Positions 1-14,500 of a stretch of DNA of 64,000 nt are shown here, one piece after another. How positions within the stretch are numbered: the stretch's first letter is position 1; each line of letters opens with the position of its first letter. Position numbers and translations under genes: made by a program. The notes below the pieces were generated by a model. The model had not been told where the DNA came from. It saw only the letters and a program-made list of their open reading frames with translations, and made no database searches. This DNA comes from Mermis nigrescens. Lineage: Eukaryota; Nematoda; Enoplea; Mermithida; Mermithidae. The DNA is taken from NCBI GenBank assembly GCA_036768485.1, contig JAVLUZ010000419.1:57296-121295 (forward strand). Direction: 5' to 3'.

Positions 1-2430
1 GACAATTTTATTTAGTGTTCACTTTCTTTCTTTTCAAATGTGAAATTTCTTTGTGGTGAGACAAATTTTCGTGCAGCAATTTCAGCCCATTTTGTCACTT
101 TTGATAGAAATTGCAAATTCGTCAATCCGGCGCCATGAGTTACACCATTTGGGGCAGGCGCATTGTAGATGAAGAGAGCAATGCATTGCGAATCCTGTGC
201 AAATCACGACGCGATTGCTAGACTTTTATCTTTACTTCTGTCAATGAAAATTATGCACAAAATGTTCCACATGCTCAAAATTACTTCACGGTACTGTCAT
301 ACTCAGTCATGACAGATCTAGGATTTTAGCAAGTGGATCGGTACCTCAACTTTTCTCAAAACAGTCACAAATAGGTCCGAAAACTTGCCCTTAATATGCA
401 AAATGGCGTTTTTTCGCCGTTTTATGTTGTCTACTTTTATTTAAAATCATTATGTTGCAACAAGAACAAAATTTTCGATAACTTTGTGCGAAAAAGTTAA
501 TAAATCTCCTTAACTTTATGTCAAATCAGGTGCAAAGCGATGAGTAAATTGTGAAATTTGGGCAAAAGAGTGTTCAGAGGCTTGAATTGCTGCCCATTAA
601 AGCAATATGTCTTTAAAAATGGAAGAAAACTGTGCTGAAATAGCTTTTTAATGATCTAGAAATCATTTAGGCGTCATGTAAGTGTTTGTTGCAAAGCAAC
701 ATTCCTGTTGCAAAAATATGGCTTCCAGGGCCAGTTGCACCAACGACTTCTGAACTTTTTTATTGGTTCAGAAGTTCAGAAGTTGAAAAATTTTGTTGCA
801 ACAACACGTACACTTCTGAACCTTTCTGTGAGTTCAGAAATTTAGAAGTCTTAAATAATTATTTTGCACCAAAGCATACACTTTCAAACCCATAAAAATG
901 TTGACTGACTTCTAGAGAAGTCGCTTTGTGTCTCAGAAAAATTCTAATTGCACCAAAAATCTAGTAGTCCAGAGGTTCAAAATTTAGAATCCCTATTGTA
1001 CAAGTTTCTAGGAGTTGATAACATGCCGTAGGTGATGGTTTCATTCACCGATTTCAGTATTTGGAGTAAATTAACTATGACTGGTCGCAGACCGCCGAAA
1101 ATCTGGCGTAAAGCACCACTAAAACATGGGTTCCCTTTCTGCTAAGTTGCTAAAGCGAGTATTCACTGATGATGAAACAAAAAAATAACAGTGATGGGGT
1201 AACAGAAATAATACACTTCTAACAAATTCGGCACAAAGCGCCAAAAAAGATTTGCAAAATAATTAGATGCGCCAGGAGTTGTCATAAGTGACAATTACTG
1301 ACTTATTTGGCACACTAAAAACTTTATTCTTACATCAGAAGAGTAATTTACGCACAGAACAATGATCTTTTAGTTCTTACAATGATTTATCAAGTTTACT
1401 TTCAGCGCTTTGTGTCAATATCTGCACTAATTTTGTGCATTTTCCATCAAAAACTTTTGGAAATTTCTAATTTAATATTGTATTACAAATAAGTATGTGT
1501 ATCAGATGATGGCAAAAAATTGCTACTTCAAGCATAATGGTCGGATTTTAGGACAATTTCGGACACTATTCGGAAAATTATATGGTTCGCCCCTAATGTC
1601 AAAAATCCTGGATCCGCCACTGTAAACAGTATAAATCGTAATAAATCAATTGGAAGGAGCATGGACCAATTAGAAAGAGAAAGTTCATCAGACTTTAATG
1701 AATTCCACTTATTTAATCATACAATCCCAGCTGCACACAGATCTAAAGCACGGACAAAATGAAATAATACGCCTAAATCAGCTGATTGATTACATCAATA
1801 AGTACAAACAAATGATGGAAAAATGTAAAATTCCGTTTTGCCTTGATCGGGCAGGCAGGATAAACATGCAACGCGGTGGTAATGTACTCCATTAGCATAA
1901 ATTGGAGAGAAAAAATAGCTCCAACCTTTGGAATATCTGGGAAAGAAGAATCATCAAATGAGCAAAGTAATGTTTTGCCATATACCTTTTATTTACATTG
2001 GTTATTTGACGCATTTGTGCAGGATCATTTCGTCACGGCAAACGTTTTGCCTAGAACTTTTTGTTATGAATGTTTTGTCATGAGGACGTATCATTGGGGT
2101 TGTTTTATCCGGACCGTTTTGTTGGGGACATTTGTCCTAAAACGTAACACTCACCTTAGCCCGCTATGTGCATACTTATTGCTACAAAATCTCTTAATTG
2201 AAAATCTTGAATCCATTTTTTGATGAATTTTATTCTTGCCATGTTTTGTATGAGCCGATTCCAGCCTTGCTTGACAAGCATACTTGTTTTTCTTCCTCAA
2301 TTTTTCAAATTTGACAAGGTAGGCATATGTATAAAGCATCCCATTCATTCGCAAATTTATTTCTTAGAATTAAGTAGCTCACTATTATTATGTGGCTAAT
2401 GTACCTATTGTCATTGTTTATTTTCTGCAG
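1..2430. repeat. Diverged repeats upstream of the first visible VPS54 exon
   Basis: A family B copy without clear termini covers roughly 310-690 (aggtccgaaaacttgccc block), and an inverted family B end (ccgccactg) lies at 1614-1622. Between 727 and about 1010, repeats of gttcagaagt/acttctgaac follow ccagttgcaccaac; a relative lies at 52045-52190. I find no VPS54 exon here ending in phase 2 with the expected SFR motif. Confidence 0.5.
1731..1880 (+). other. Exon-like open segment, identity unknown
   Basis: An open stretch between an acceptor-like tcatacaatcccag and a donor-like gtaatg encodes LHTDLKHGQNEIIRLNQLID and then YINKYKQMMEKCK, a helical, charged sequence. It ends in phase 1, which does not fit the phase-2 junction VPS54 exon a needs, and I do not recognise it. 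It could be an exon of another transcript or chance. Confidence 0.2.
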
Positions 2431-2581
2431 ACACTTAGACGCACAATTGGATGAATTAAGGAACATAATTGCTAAGATGCTATTGATGGAATTCAGTCAG
2501 TTACTAGAACGTGAACTGAACATCAGTCAGCTTGCTGAAAGTGCGATCAGCAGTGAAAAATATGTGGAAATGGTAGACGAG
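2431..2581 (+). CDS. Vps54: VPS54 exon a
   Basis: The exon follows ttttctgcag and ends before gtaaaa. Its first base completes a codon begun in an upstream exon that I cannot find. It encodes HLDAQLDELRNIIAKMLLME and onward, matching the VPS54 block after the SFRHL motif, which is the segment that leads into the conserved helical middle of the protein. It ends in phase 0. Confidence 0.88.
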
Positions 2582-5500
2582 GTAAAATAAATAAGACCAC
2601 TTGTTGAAGATTTTGATAACATTTTTACTGAGTTTCTGTTCACAGACCACCATGGCAACAGTCGTAGCCGCATTGTGTCGAGCGCATGAAACTAAGCTCG
2701 TCTTACTGCTCAATGAGCAAGTCTGCAACTGCATTAAGAAATTAGTGAGAAAAGTGAGTTGGATTTGTTTTGCAGAAAGCTCCTCTCATTCTCATAGATT
2801 AACATTATTGTGTTCTATTATTTCGATCACAAATACCTCTGTGCGTAAGTAATTCAGCAAACATAGTCAAACGCCGCTTTGATGCTTAAGCACACGTTAG
2901 CACCCTTTTTAGGGCTTGCTTTATACCAGTTGGTACACTTTGGGGTATGCTTTGATACGGTGAGCACAGTTGTTTGTATTCGACAAAGATTTTTCTTGAT
3001 GTTTAAAGGCTTTTCGGGACCGTCTTTTTACACGTTTAAAGATTTTCGAGAATACAAAAATTGCAAAAAAAGGTCTAAAATTCGCAAAATATTTTCGGCG
3101 CTTCGTGCCTTAATGGGTAATTGTGTGTTCTATATATCTTTATAATGGCAGAAATTGCATTTCAAAAGGAAAAATGTCAAATTGTTTGGTGTTTCGCGCC
3201 GTTTTAAGACAATTATTAGTGATTTTTGCCCTTAGAAACCCAGAAATTAGCCAAAATACACTACCAAAAGTCGGACAACTCTGTTTTTACCACACTAAAA
3301 TCGCTACTATGCCATATTATAGTACCCAAAAATTTGTGTACAAAATGTACAAAGACTTTTTGGGACCATCTTTGACCAAGACAAATAGCTAATGCATAAT
3401 AGTCTGATGATGTTCTTTGTCATGATTACATATAGACATTTTACTGTCTTATACGTGTTACCAGTTTCAAAATGCATAATATCTGTATACGGGCGATAGA
3501 GACCCCCATGCAAGTGTATTTCAGTGTTACTGCTATGTTACAATGTGTGAAAGAGTCGGTTTATCTTTTCTACATAATGGTACTATCTATGCAGCCCAAG
3601 CAAGGGTCAGAAAGGCATATTCTATAGATTTAATTTATATAGAATAGGCGGCAAAACGTGTCAAGCATGCTCGGTCATGTCTAAACTTGTCCTGCGATGT
3701 TACATTTCCTGAATAGGCGGCAACACAGGCCGGTTAGAACTTGTACTGGGATGTCATAAGAATGGAAGCACCTTCTTTATGAATTTTTAGGAAAGTTTCG
3801 AAGACTTTCGATAAATTTCGAATTTTGGGGGGATGAAAAGATTTGTGGTGGAGGGATTGAAATGTTTTCTTGGAGGGGGGCTTTGTTGATTAACGAAGTG
3901 TGAGACTTAGTTGTTTATATTTTGTTTGTAATTATTCTATGTTATTTATTTTTATTGAATTACTTTATTTTTTCTAATTTTTGTTTAGACTGTCCAGTGC
4001 GCCGTCGAAGCGATTGATATTAGATCTCCAGGCGATGATTCCTCTAGGAGCGAGATCGCTACAAAGTAATTTGTTTGCAATTCTGGTTCAATGTTTATAA
4101 ATTTTTTTATCAATTACAAATTTGTACGCGGACCTCAAATTATTTCTAGCAAAACCACGGAGTTGGGTTGGCGCATATTGTATTGCGCCCTTAAGCACAC
4201 ATGTTTTGTTTTGAAAGGCTGGTTATTTGTTATCTTAAAGGAAAACGAATTTTCTTTGATTTTAAATCCGAATCAGTGTTTTTGTCTAAAGTCTCTGTGA
4301 AAATACTTGGATTGAATTCAGAAGTCTTTGTACATATCAAGTTTATTAAACTCGGGTTGGCCACTAGTTTGTGAAGAAAAATCCAACTTTCTTAGGTGTA
4401 CTTCGCAAAAATTCCTAGCAGCGTTGTTTTAGCACGACGACCTCCATTAGCACCTGCGATACGCGCCGTTTTAAAAATATGTAGCTGTTTGTGAGTTCCA
4501 CATATCCTACAGATTAGCATTTTGTTTGCGTTGATGTCATCTTTCTGCCGATTTAATCAGAAATACAATGCGGTCGCCACTTATTAATTAAATCTGGCAA
4601 TAGTTGACACAAGACATGCACGTGGGGACGTTGGAGGGCCCCCAGAATGAAGAAACGGAAAATTTTGTGCTGGAATGTGAGGCCAGATGGAGGCCAAAAA
4701 CGGATGAAAATTAATAATTTTCTTCAAGTCTTCTAAATTGACCAGAAACTGTGGAATAACATCGTTTTAACACTATTTTAGCGCTTATACCAGTTTTTCA
4801 GGTCATTTTGGCCCAAAGAAGCTCATTTTTTGACCCCCATAGACTGGCTTACCCCCCCGAGATCGGCCATGATGTGCGCCTATGGTTACAACTGCGCTTC
4901 TGACTTAAATCATAAATAAACGTAAAATTTCCTTGCGAAGGAACCTAATGAAGAGAAGCTAATTTTTTTCAACCAATGAAAACAGTATAAAGTAGTGAAA
5001 CAATTATGATTTTGTACTTTTATAGCTTTATACAAATAGGCGAGACGTGGTGAATGCATAATCGTTTGTTTAGATTCATGAAGATTGATTTTGGAAGTGT
5101 GTTTTGCGCTTAGAGCTAAAGAAGCGCCCAGATTTTTTAGGGATTTTGGTTGTGAAACGCGCTAAAAAGCATTAAAATTATTGTTTTCTGCTCGAAAAGT
5201 TGGCACGTTTTTTACTTCAGCAGGTACACCGTAAACTTTTGCAAATTTTAAAAAATTTCTAATTTGTTTTTGCACAAGACAATCCGTTCCACTTTTTGGT
5301 TGAGCATATTTGGCACGTTTACCCAGAAGCGGCAAACTAGGACATTTCATTGATCATTCATTTCAATTCATCGCATTGTTCTTGGTTCGCATTTATGCGA
5401 CTGTGGCGTGTTTAAATGGCAACTTGACTAAACTAAGTTTTTGGCCTTAGTCGAAATTTTCTAATGGTTTACACCCGCCAAAGCATTGTATACTAAAACT

Positions 5501-8500
5501 GATATGATGTTTGAAATTAGCACTAAAAACCTATCAGCACATGTGGGCCCATATCCAGGATTTTGTTTTGTGGGGCACGACTAAAATTTTTTAGAACGTA
5601 AGCGTTGATGAATTTTAGTTTGCAAATCTTGCTACCCGGATACCTTAAATACTGCGAGAATCCAATGAAAGCCTTCTATTTTAGGGTCAGTGGGTCTCGG
5701 GGTGGCGCGCTCAACCGCCTCCCAGCAGGGTCCGGGGCAGAGCTCGGAAAATTTTGTAAAAATAGCACTCCAGTTTTGAATAATAATGCTGAAACCTTTA
5801 ATAAAAATCAGCCGAATCACGGTTCTGAATTTACTCAAAAACAGTTAGAGTTCATCAGCAAATTTATAATCATCACCAAAGAATTGCTCTCATTCTTGCT
5901 TCTTGAACAAATCTCATTTTCTGCGTAAAACCTGCGAAGAACAGAAAACAGATGCGAAATACGCTACTGTATAATGAGTAAAAATGGAGGGTTTGATCCG
6001 CTTGCTTGGGACTAAATGGACTATAATCATAAATGTGAAATTGTTGTTGTTGTTGTTGTTGTATTTGCCAGACATGGTACCATCAATCAAATGTCTAATG
6101 CGGTTGCTGCCTTTACTGGTTTCCTCCATAATTTGATGATATTTGCTTGTAAAGGCTGTGACGGGCAGTTGAAGAGGTGTAGTGTATCTTCTGTCACCGT
6201 CAGGCAGTGAGGGCAAAGATCAGACATTTGGCCAGTGTTATGGAGTCGGCTGCGAGTCGATGCCAATATTTAGCTGTATCCGCTCCTTAGTTGTGCAAGT
6301 TTGGCTTGGGAGCAACGTGGAAGATTTGTTTCTTGTGTGGCAATGTTTGGTGGGTGACGGAATATGAAAGGGTTTGCTTTGATAAAGCGGTGTTGGCTGG
6401 CAATCACTGCCTTTTTGTGGAGATTGTTTTGACATTGGTGAAGTGTCGTAAACGGAGGTAGATTTCTTAAGTGGCGTTGAACTCTAGTTTCTGAGTACAT
6501 TTTAAGTGTTGGTTTGAGCCGGAAGTTTCTTTGACGTCGACAAGGTGGCCCAGGACAGCCGAATAACTGCCTGCATGGATGGTTGTTATGCAGGCATGCG
6601 ACGAAATATTGGTCAGCCAAGAGTCGGTTGTGATCCAATACAGATAGCATTCTGGTTTCGCTATGCAGGTGGTCGATTGACATGAGTTGAAGGCAACCGG
6701 TGGCCAAACGGAGTGCTGTATTTTGACAGCTTTGCAGTTTTTCTAAATTAGATGTTTTAATTGATGGCGTCCAAACTGGTGCAGCATAATTCAAAATTGA
6801 ACAGCCAATGGCCTTGTATAATAGTAGAATCGTTTCTTTTTGTGCACCCCATGTTCGTCCAGTCAACGCTTTCAAGATGTTGTTGCGTTTTTGAACTTTT
6901 TGTTTGATAGTCTTGGTATCGTGGTTGAACGACAGGCTAGGATCAAATGTAACACCCTAAATTTTTGGATATTTTTCGGTTGGCAGATGTTTGTTGTTGA
7001 TGGAGATGTTGAGTTGCAGCGAATGTTGTTTAGTTTCAGGAGTAAATAGTGTACTAGTTGATTTTTGGGTGGAGATTGTGAGATGGCGGTTTCTGAGGAA
7101 GATGGCAAGTAGAGGTAGATAGTTGTTCAACCGGTTTTCCATAGTTTTGATTGTAGGGTTGCTAGTGAACACGGTTATATCGTCCGCATACGGAATCACT
7201 TTGATTTCCGGAGGCGGTGCTGGCAAGTCGCAGATATATGCGTTGAATAAGGCTGGTGAAATCACAGAGCCTTGAGGTAGGGATCGGACGAGGCCTCGGC
7301 CTCGGCCCCGGTAATCCTTGGTCTTTTAGATCCCTCGGCCTCGGCCGAGGTAAGGTGAAAAATGGCCGAGGGACCGAGGGTTTTTCAATTTTGCATTTTT
7401 GAGTAATACCGAAATAGCACAAATACAGCACCGATCGTTTAAAGTTTTGTTCGATAACAATGGATATGTGGAGCTCTGCAGCCACAGATGCTTATATGGC
7501 GGTGACGGTTCATTTTATTGATAAAGAAACGTGGGAACTTAAGGTGGCAGTTGTTAAACACTTACCGTTCTCGGAGAATCATTGAGGCAAAATTTGGCTT
7601 CTGCCTTGAAAAGGGTGCTGTTAGATTTCAATTTACTTAGCAAAGTGCACATTGTCATTCGTGATAAAGGGGCTAATGTTGTTAAAGCGATGTAAATTGG
7701 CAAATTCAAAAATGTTGGCTGGTTCTTGCATGCCCTACACCTGATCGTAACAAATAGTTTAAAAAGGCAATGAGTCGTTATTAACATGATCACAAAAGCG
7801 AATTCAATATTGTTTTGGTACATGGTCTGTTTGTACATGTACAAAGATGGTCCCCAAAAATCTTTGTACATTTTGTACGTGCAAATTTTAGTCTACTATA
7901 ATAGTACAGTAGCGATTTTAGTGTGGTAAAACAGTGTTTTTGAAAGAGTTTTGGGAAGACAAAAAATTGCAAGGGTCTTGAAATTCGCAAAAATTTATAG
8001 GCGCGTTAGTGCCTGAAAATGGGTAATTGTATTTTCTATATATCTTATAATGGCAGAAATTGCATTTCAAAAGGAAAAATGTCAAATTTTTTCGTGCTTC
8101 CGCGCCGTTTTAAAACGATTCTTAGTAATTTTTGCCCTTAGAGTACCCAGAAATTAGCTAAAATACATATAAAAAGTCGAGCAACACTGGTTTTACCGCA
8201 CTAAAATCGCTGCTGTACCGTATTATAATAGCCAAACATTTGTGTGTACAAAATGTGCAAAGATTTTTGGGAAGACAAAAACTGTAAAAAGGTATAAAAT
8301 TCCCAGAAATTTTCGCGCAGAAATTTTCGGCGCTTCGCGCCGAAATGAGTAATTGTTTGTCCTATATATCTTCAAAATAGCAGAATTCGCAATTAGAATG
8401 GGAAAATGTCAAATTTTTCGGCGCTTCGCGCCGTTTTGGGACAATTTTTAGTAATTTTTGGCGTCAGAAACCCAGAAATTAGCAAAATACTCTACCAAAG

Positions 8501-11500
8501 ATCAAAAACCCTGTTTTACCACACTAAAATCGCTACTGTACTATATTATCGCACGCAAAATTTTGCAGCGTACAAAATGTACAAAGACTTTCGGGGACTA
8601 TCTTTGTACAATTACAAACGGACCTTGTACAAAAAAACACTGTTTCTGATGCCAAAAATTACTATAAATTGTCTCCAAACGGAGTGCCGAAAAATTTGAC
8701 ATTTTTCCATTCTAAATGCAAAATCTGCCATTTTTAAGATATAGACAAACAATTACTCATTTCGGCGAGAAGCGCCAAAAATTTCTGGGAATATTAAATC
8801 TTTTTACAGTTTTTGTCTTCCCAAAAATCTTTGTACATTTTGGACACACGTTTTTTTGATACTGTAATATGGTACAGTAGCGACTTAAATGTGGTAAAAA
8901 CAGAGTTGTTCGACTTTTGGTAGTGTATTTTAGCTAATTTCTGGGTCTGTAAGGGCAAAAATCACTAAGAATCATCTTAAAACGGCGCAAAGTCTCAAAA
9001 AATTGACATTTTTCCTTTTGAAATACAATTTCTGCCATTATAAAGATATGTAAAACACACAAAATAGTGATAGCGAAAACGAGCTGAATGATCAAGACGA
9101 TTAGCAATTTGTCACTTTTGTGCTTGTCATTTGCATACCTACCATAGTTTCCCAAGGTCGAAAGTTCAGGGGGGTGAAATCCCAAAATTTAAGACCACTG
9201 AATTTAGAGTCTAGCCTTTTTTTGCAGGCCGAATATGAAAAATGGCTAAAACATCCTATATAACATGTTTTAATGTGAAAAACTGCATTTTTAACTACAT
9301 TTTGTCCCATTCTGACTAGTTTCGTCACTCTTGAAAGTAAAAAATATAAGAATTCATCAAAAATTTTGACTTTTCAGATCATTTTGAGTTCATTCTAGGT
9401 ATTTTATTGGTAAACAAAACAGAAGTGTATTAGTCGGCGTGAAGCGCCAAAAGAATTCTAATGTCTTGTCTTTGCTGCTTTTGTATCCAAAATCATTGCA
9501 GAAAATGTTTGATAGCTCAAAATCGTCTGACAGTGATTCAAGTCTCGGACCCTGAGGTGGGGGTAATACACCCCTCTCACCCCCCCCGTATGGGAATGTG
9601 TGATACCTACCTTTGAATAAAATTTAAATAATAGCTTGTTAGCTTTGAACTATATTACACTAATCAGTCCTATTCTACTGTACCCACATCACATGGAGCA
9701 TATATGTCCTATATTGTCTGTACTCATATACTCATATTATATCTATTACAAATCCTCGGTCCCTCGGTCCCTCGGCCCTCGGCCTCGGCCGGAGGCAAGG
9801 ATTTTCAAAGTTCCCTCGGCCTCGGCCGAGGGAAAAAAGGACCCTCGTCCGATCCCTACCTTGAGGCACGCCCATTCTAGTGATTGTACTTCTTGATCTC
9901 ACATTGCAGAATGAACATATTGCTTCTCTTCCTCGTAAATAAGCTGCCAACCAGTGGCAGGTCCAGCCAGGCAAGGTCGAGTCGACCAAAATTTTCAGTA
10001 GCTTAGTGTGATCCACAGAATCATAGGCTTTGCTCAGATCTAGCGCTACTGCTATTGTTCTTTTTGCCGGTTTTGGTTGGTTGAAACCTTGGCATACTGC
10101 CGTTGTAAGGTGCAAGAGGGCAGATGTAGTTGAATGGCCCAGTCTGAAGCCGCGCTGGTGTACGGCAGGCGCTAAATGATTGATAATGTGTGGCAAGAGT
10201 AGGCGTTCCATTATTTTTGCAGAAGGGCACAAAAGTGAGATAGGTCGGTACGATGATGCAGTATTAGGATCTTTGCCAGGTTTCAGCAAGGCGATTATGA
10301 TCAAGCATTTACAAATCAAAGGCAAAATGGCGGTCAAGGCAGATAAGTTGAACAAATTGGTAAGGAACTGCAGACCAAAGGGGCCGAGGTGTTTTAGGTA
10401 CAGCATTGCAATTTCATCTGGACCAAATGCCTTTGAATTCTTGGCTTCCTTAATCGCTTTTTGCAATCGTTGATATTAAACTGCACTTGGTTAAGTTGTT
10501 TTTTGTGAATCTGACGGATAACACGTCAGGTGTCGGGCAATGAGGATGTGTTGGCGAACGGCTGTGAACTGTTTCAGCAATTTGTTGGCAATACAATTGC
10601 TGTCAGTTTCTTCACCAGTAGAGAAATGAATGGGTGCGTTGTCAATGCCGCAATTTTTGCCGTCAAGCGCTTTTATGGTGGACCAAAGTCTTTTAGTGTT
10701 TGAAGCAGTGTTTTTTTTTTTGTACAAGGTCCGTTCGTGACATGTACAAAGATGGTCCCCAAAAGTCTTTGTACATTTTGCACATGCAAATTTTTGTGTA
10801 CTATAATATAGTACAGTAGCGATTTTAGTGTGGTAAAACAGGGTTTCCGATCTTAGGTAATGTATTTTAGCTAATTTCTGGGTTTATGACGCTAAAAATT
10901 ACTAAAAATTATCTGAAAACGGCGCGAAGCGCCGAAAAATATTGACATTTTTCCATTCTAAATGCAAATTCTGCCATTTGAAAGATATATAGGACAAATA
11001 ATTTATCAGTTCGGCGCGGAAGCGCCAAAAATTTTGGGAATTTTACACCTTTTTACAGTTTTTGTCTTCCTAAAAATCTTTGTACATTTTGTACACACAA
11101 AATTTTTGGGTACTATAATATGGTACAGCAGCGATTTTAGTATCATAAAAACAGAGTTCTTCGACTTTTCGTAGTGTGTTTTAGCTAATTTCTGGGTCTC
11201 TAAGGGCAAAAATTACTAAGAATCGTCTTAAAACGGCGCGAAGCGCCGAAAAATTTGACTTATTTTTACTTTTGAAATGCAATTTCTGCCATTATAAAGA
11301 TATATAGAACACACAATTACTCATTTCGGAGCTAAGCGTCGAGAATTTTTTCGAATTATAGACCTTTTTGCAATTTTTGTCTTCCCAAAAATCTTTGTAC
11401 ATGTACAAAGACGGTCCCGAAAAGTCTTTGTACATCGGGAAAAATCTTTGCCGAATACAAAAAAACCGTGGTTTGAAGTGCAATTGTTCAAGTTGCCAAC

Positions 11501-14500
11501 AAATTCTCGCCATTTCTGGGTTTTTTCCTCGTTGCAGACTTGATTGAGTGCTTTGGTTAGGTTGGCTAATCTGTTAGAAGTCGGGTCAATGTTTCTGATG
11601 GCATCATGTTCCTTTATCAGTTTGTTTGCATGGTCAGATATGCTTGGATCATAGAGTTTGTGACGGCCAAATGGTATGTTTTTCTTAGCGGCGGCTATAA
11701 TGATACGTCTCAGCATGATTCCGCGTTTGTGCATGGAGAGGTTGTTGTTCAGCGTGAGCGACAATACTTTATTTTCAACTTTGACGGTGAAAATGGTGCC
11801 AGCTGGCTTTGCTGAAGTTAATGAAAGTCTTCTTTTGTGATATGATCAGCTCTTGTTCTGTATCTATTTTAAGTATAATAGGCTTATGGTTGGATGACAG
11901 GGTATTTTTTGTGTTCCACTGTATAAGCGGTGCAAGTTCAGAAGAAGCAAGCAACAAATCGGGCGGAGTTGGTCGTTGATTGGCTGCAACTGGCAGACTG
12001 GTGGCTTGTTTCTTGTTCAGCAGTAGTAGGTTGGATTGATCGATTAGGTTGGTGACAAAATTGCCATGACCATCATTAGATGGTGAGTGCCACAATTTAT
12101 TGTGTGCATTGAAATCGCCCAATACAACTACTCTGGCCATGTCAAAAATGGCAGCCAGAGGCGGCTCATAGCCAGGAGGGCAGCTTGAGGCAGGAGGAAT
12201 GTAGATATTGACCACAGTGATGTCGCCGTTAGATGTTGTAATTGAAATTGCCACTGATTCCATTGTACCATCATTGCACAAGACAGGGATGTAGATATTT
12301 TTTGCCACAGTGTCTTCGCGGATGAGAAAGCCAATACCACCACCAACAGTGGGGGTGATGCAATCTTTGCGAAGTAAGCGATAGCCGTTTGTTTTAGGAT
12401 CTTTGATGCTGGGGTTGAGCTAAGTCTCTTGCAACACACCAATGGCAATATCCTGTTCTTTCAAAAAGTTCATGAGCTCTGGTATTTTGCCTTTCAAACC
12501 ATTGATATTTAATTGCATTATTTTTAAAGGTTTGTTCTGTAGTTGTAACATAGAAGTGATGCATTTAGGACATTTGTATGAATCTTTTTTGTAGTCGCCA
12601 ATTTTCTTCAAACCGCTGCACTTCTGTTGCTTATGAATCAATGCCTTGCAGTTTGAGCAGAGCACTGAGTTGTAGTAAGCGTTACTGCCACACACACACC
12701 GTATGGGTAGCAGATGGGGCGAGTTGGTCCAGAATTTGGTTTGACGCCAGCACTAAGTAGTAGAAGCCGGAGCAGCACGGCTGGCATGTGTAGCTCCGCA
12801 AATAAAAACACATTTGATCCATGATGCTCCATGTACAGAGAATAAACGTCGTTTGATCCAGCTTTAGATATTGTAGCGTGGAACAGGCACACTTGCGTTG
12901 ACCAATGTAGTTGATGGCGAAAGCGACGTATTTGTGCCCATAACTGTCAAATTCGGCGCGAAGCGCGCAAACCCATTGCGATTTTTACCTAAAAAAGCAA
13001 GGAGTGCAATGGAAAAAATATTTCTTAAATTTCATTTTGGGAGGGGTCACGTGCCCTCTTATCTACCCCATTCATACGAACCTGAGTGCATACTTCTTGG
13101 AGTAATTTGCTAAAATTTTTGGTGTACCTGCTAAAGTATAGAAGTTCCGAAAGGTCTTTGTATCCGTTAGCACGTCGTACTAAATGCCAAAATTTCTATT
13201 AGCGCGGGGCTACTTTCTTTAGCATGATGCTAAAACATCCGCAATGAAAAATAGACGCTTTCAAATAATAGTGGATTGAGGAGTTTTATGTTCATAATCA
13301 ATGCGCAAATGCAACTACAAAACAAATTTAGCGCGATAAGATGGATTTAATATTTTCCCTCTTAATTCACTTATATGCATATCAATGGTAATTTTCAATT
13401 TTAAATGGTCTCCTAATTCATGACTTTCCCCAATTTCCGTTATTTTCTTCAAATAGTTTTACTTCTGTCTAAAACTCTTCGTTTCATTTTCATTGCTTCC
13501 ACTTTTGATGCTCTCTGGCATCCTTCTTGCAGTGCGTACACTGGAATTAGGCTAGCACACGAATTTGGACATTTCATTCGTAACGTTTAGTTCGATAGGC
13601 CACCAGGTTCAATTACAGAGCACCAGAGGCGTTGCCAGGATTTTACTTGGGGGGGGGGCGCACAAAAGTTTTTGAAGACTGATTCTGCACTGATTGATTC
13701 GAAATGGAACAGTAACGCGTTATGTAATTGGGATTTTCGACCAAGTAGAGTAGCTTCGCCAACTTACGGTTTTTGACGATCAAACATACAATAAAAGTCG
13801 AGTGCGGCGGGAAGTGCCGAAAAATTTTTATATCCATATCGTTTTTATGTAAAAACGATAAGGATAGAAAATTTGTGAAATTAAAGCGGATAGACGTCTA
13901 GAAGCATGATTTACTGCTTGATTTCCTGTACCTATAACATTTGAATCGAAACATCGAAATTTTTGATTGAAAATAGAAGAAACCTATGCAAAAATAGCTG
14001 TTTCTGCTGTTAAAATTAATTTGAAACCTACATGAACAGAAAATGGCTTCCGGGCAGTGTTTTTTGTGCAAGGTCCGTTTGTACGTGTACAAAGATGGTT
14101 TTCAAAAGTCTTTGTACATTTTGTACACACAAAAAAACTTTAATGTGGTAAAAACACAGTTGTTCGACCTTTAGTAGTGTATTTTATCTAATTCCTGGGT
14201 TTATGAGGGCAAAAATGATTAAGCATGGTCTTAAAAAGGCGCGAAGCGCCGAAACATTCGACATTTTTCGTTTTGAAATGCGATTTTTGCTATTATAAAG
14301 ATATATAGGACACACAATTACTCATTTGAACGCTAAGCGCCGAAAATTTTTGCGAATTTTAGACCTTTCTTGCAGTTTTTGTCTTCCCAAAAATCTTTGT
14401 ACATGTACAAAAACGGTCCCGAAAAGTCTTTGTACATCTGGAAAAATCTTCGCCGAATACAAAAAGAACCGTGCTTCCAGGTCGCCAAGAAAGTAAATAA

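Larger units (their letters stand above)
7278..9858 (+). mobile_element. hAT element with CCTCGG-rich ends, inserted in the LINE
   Basis: The termini are TAGGGATCGGACGAGG and CCTCGTCCGATCCCTA, flanked by a perfect 8-bp duplication, ccttgagg. The subterminal DNA at both ends is built from cctcggcctcggcc repeats. It holds a decayed hAT transposase fragment and a complex of family A units in both orientations (about 7800-9066). Confidence 0.85.
6040..12892 (-). mobile_element. Jockey/CR1-like non-LTR retrotransposon, dead and twice interrupted
   Basis: On the minus strand the element reads: a leader with a 2A-like motif, a cysteine-rich zinc finger, an APE-type endonuclease, reverse transcriptase with a YADD box, and a C-terminal tail; it ends in a short (CAA)n tail (GTT repeats near 6041-6060 on +). 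The frame is broken several times. Two DNA transposons split it (7278-9858 and 10706-11470), and removing each with one copy of its 8-bp duplication restores the LINE sequence. The exact clade (Jockey, CR1 or L2-like) is uncertain. Confidence 0.85.

Noticed and set aside
1731..1880. An upstream VPS54 exon
   Set aside because: It would end in phase 1, but exon a needs phase 2, and the sequence lacks the expected VPS54 motif. Listed only as unknown.
9732..9860. LINE ORF continuing after GVPQG into RDRTRVLFSLGRG
   Set aside because: This part is the end of the inserted hAT element; the true RT continues at 7269 with VISPALFN.
8326..14260. CRISPR array suggested by recurring palindromic ggcgcgaagcgcc
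   Set aside because: Spacing is irregular, the flanks belong to transposon families, and the DNA is eukaryotic.
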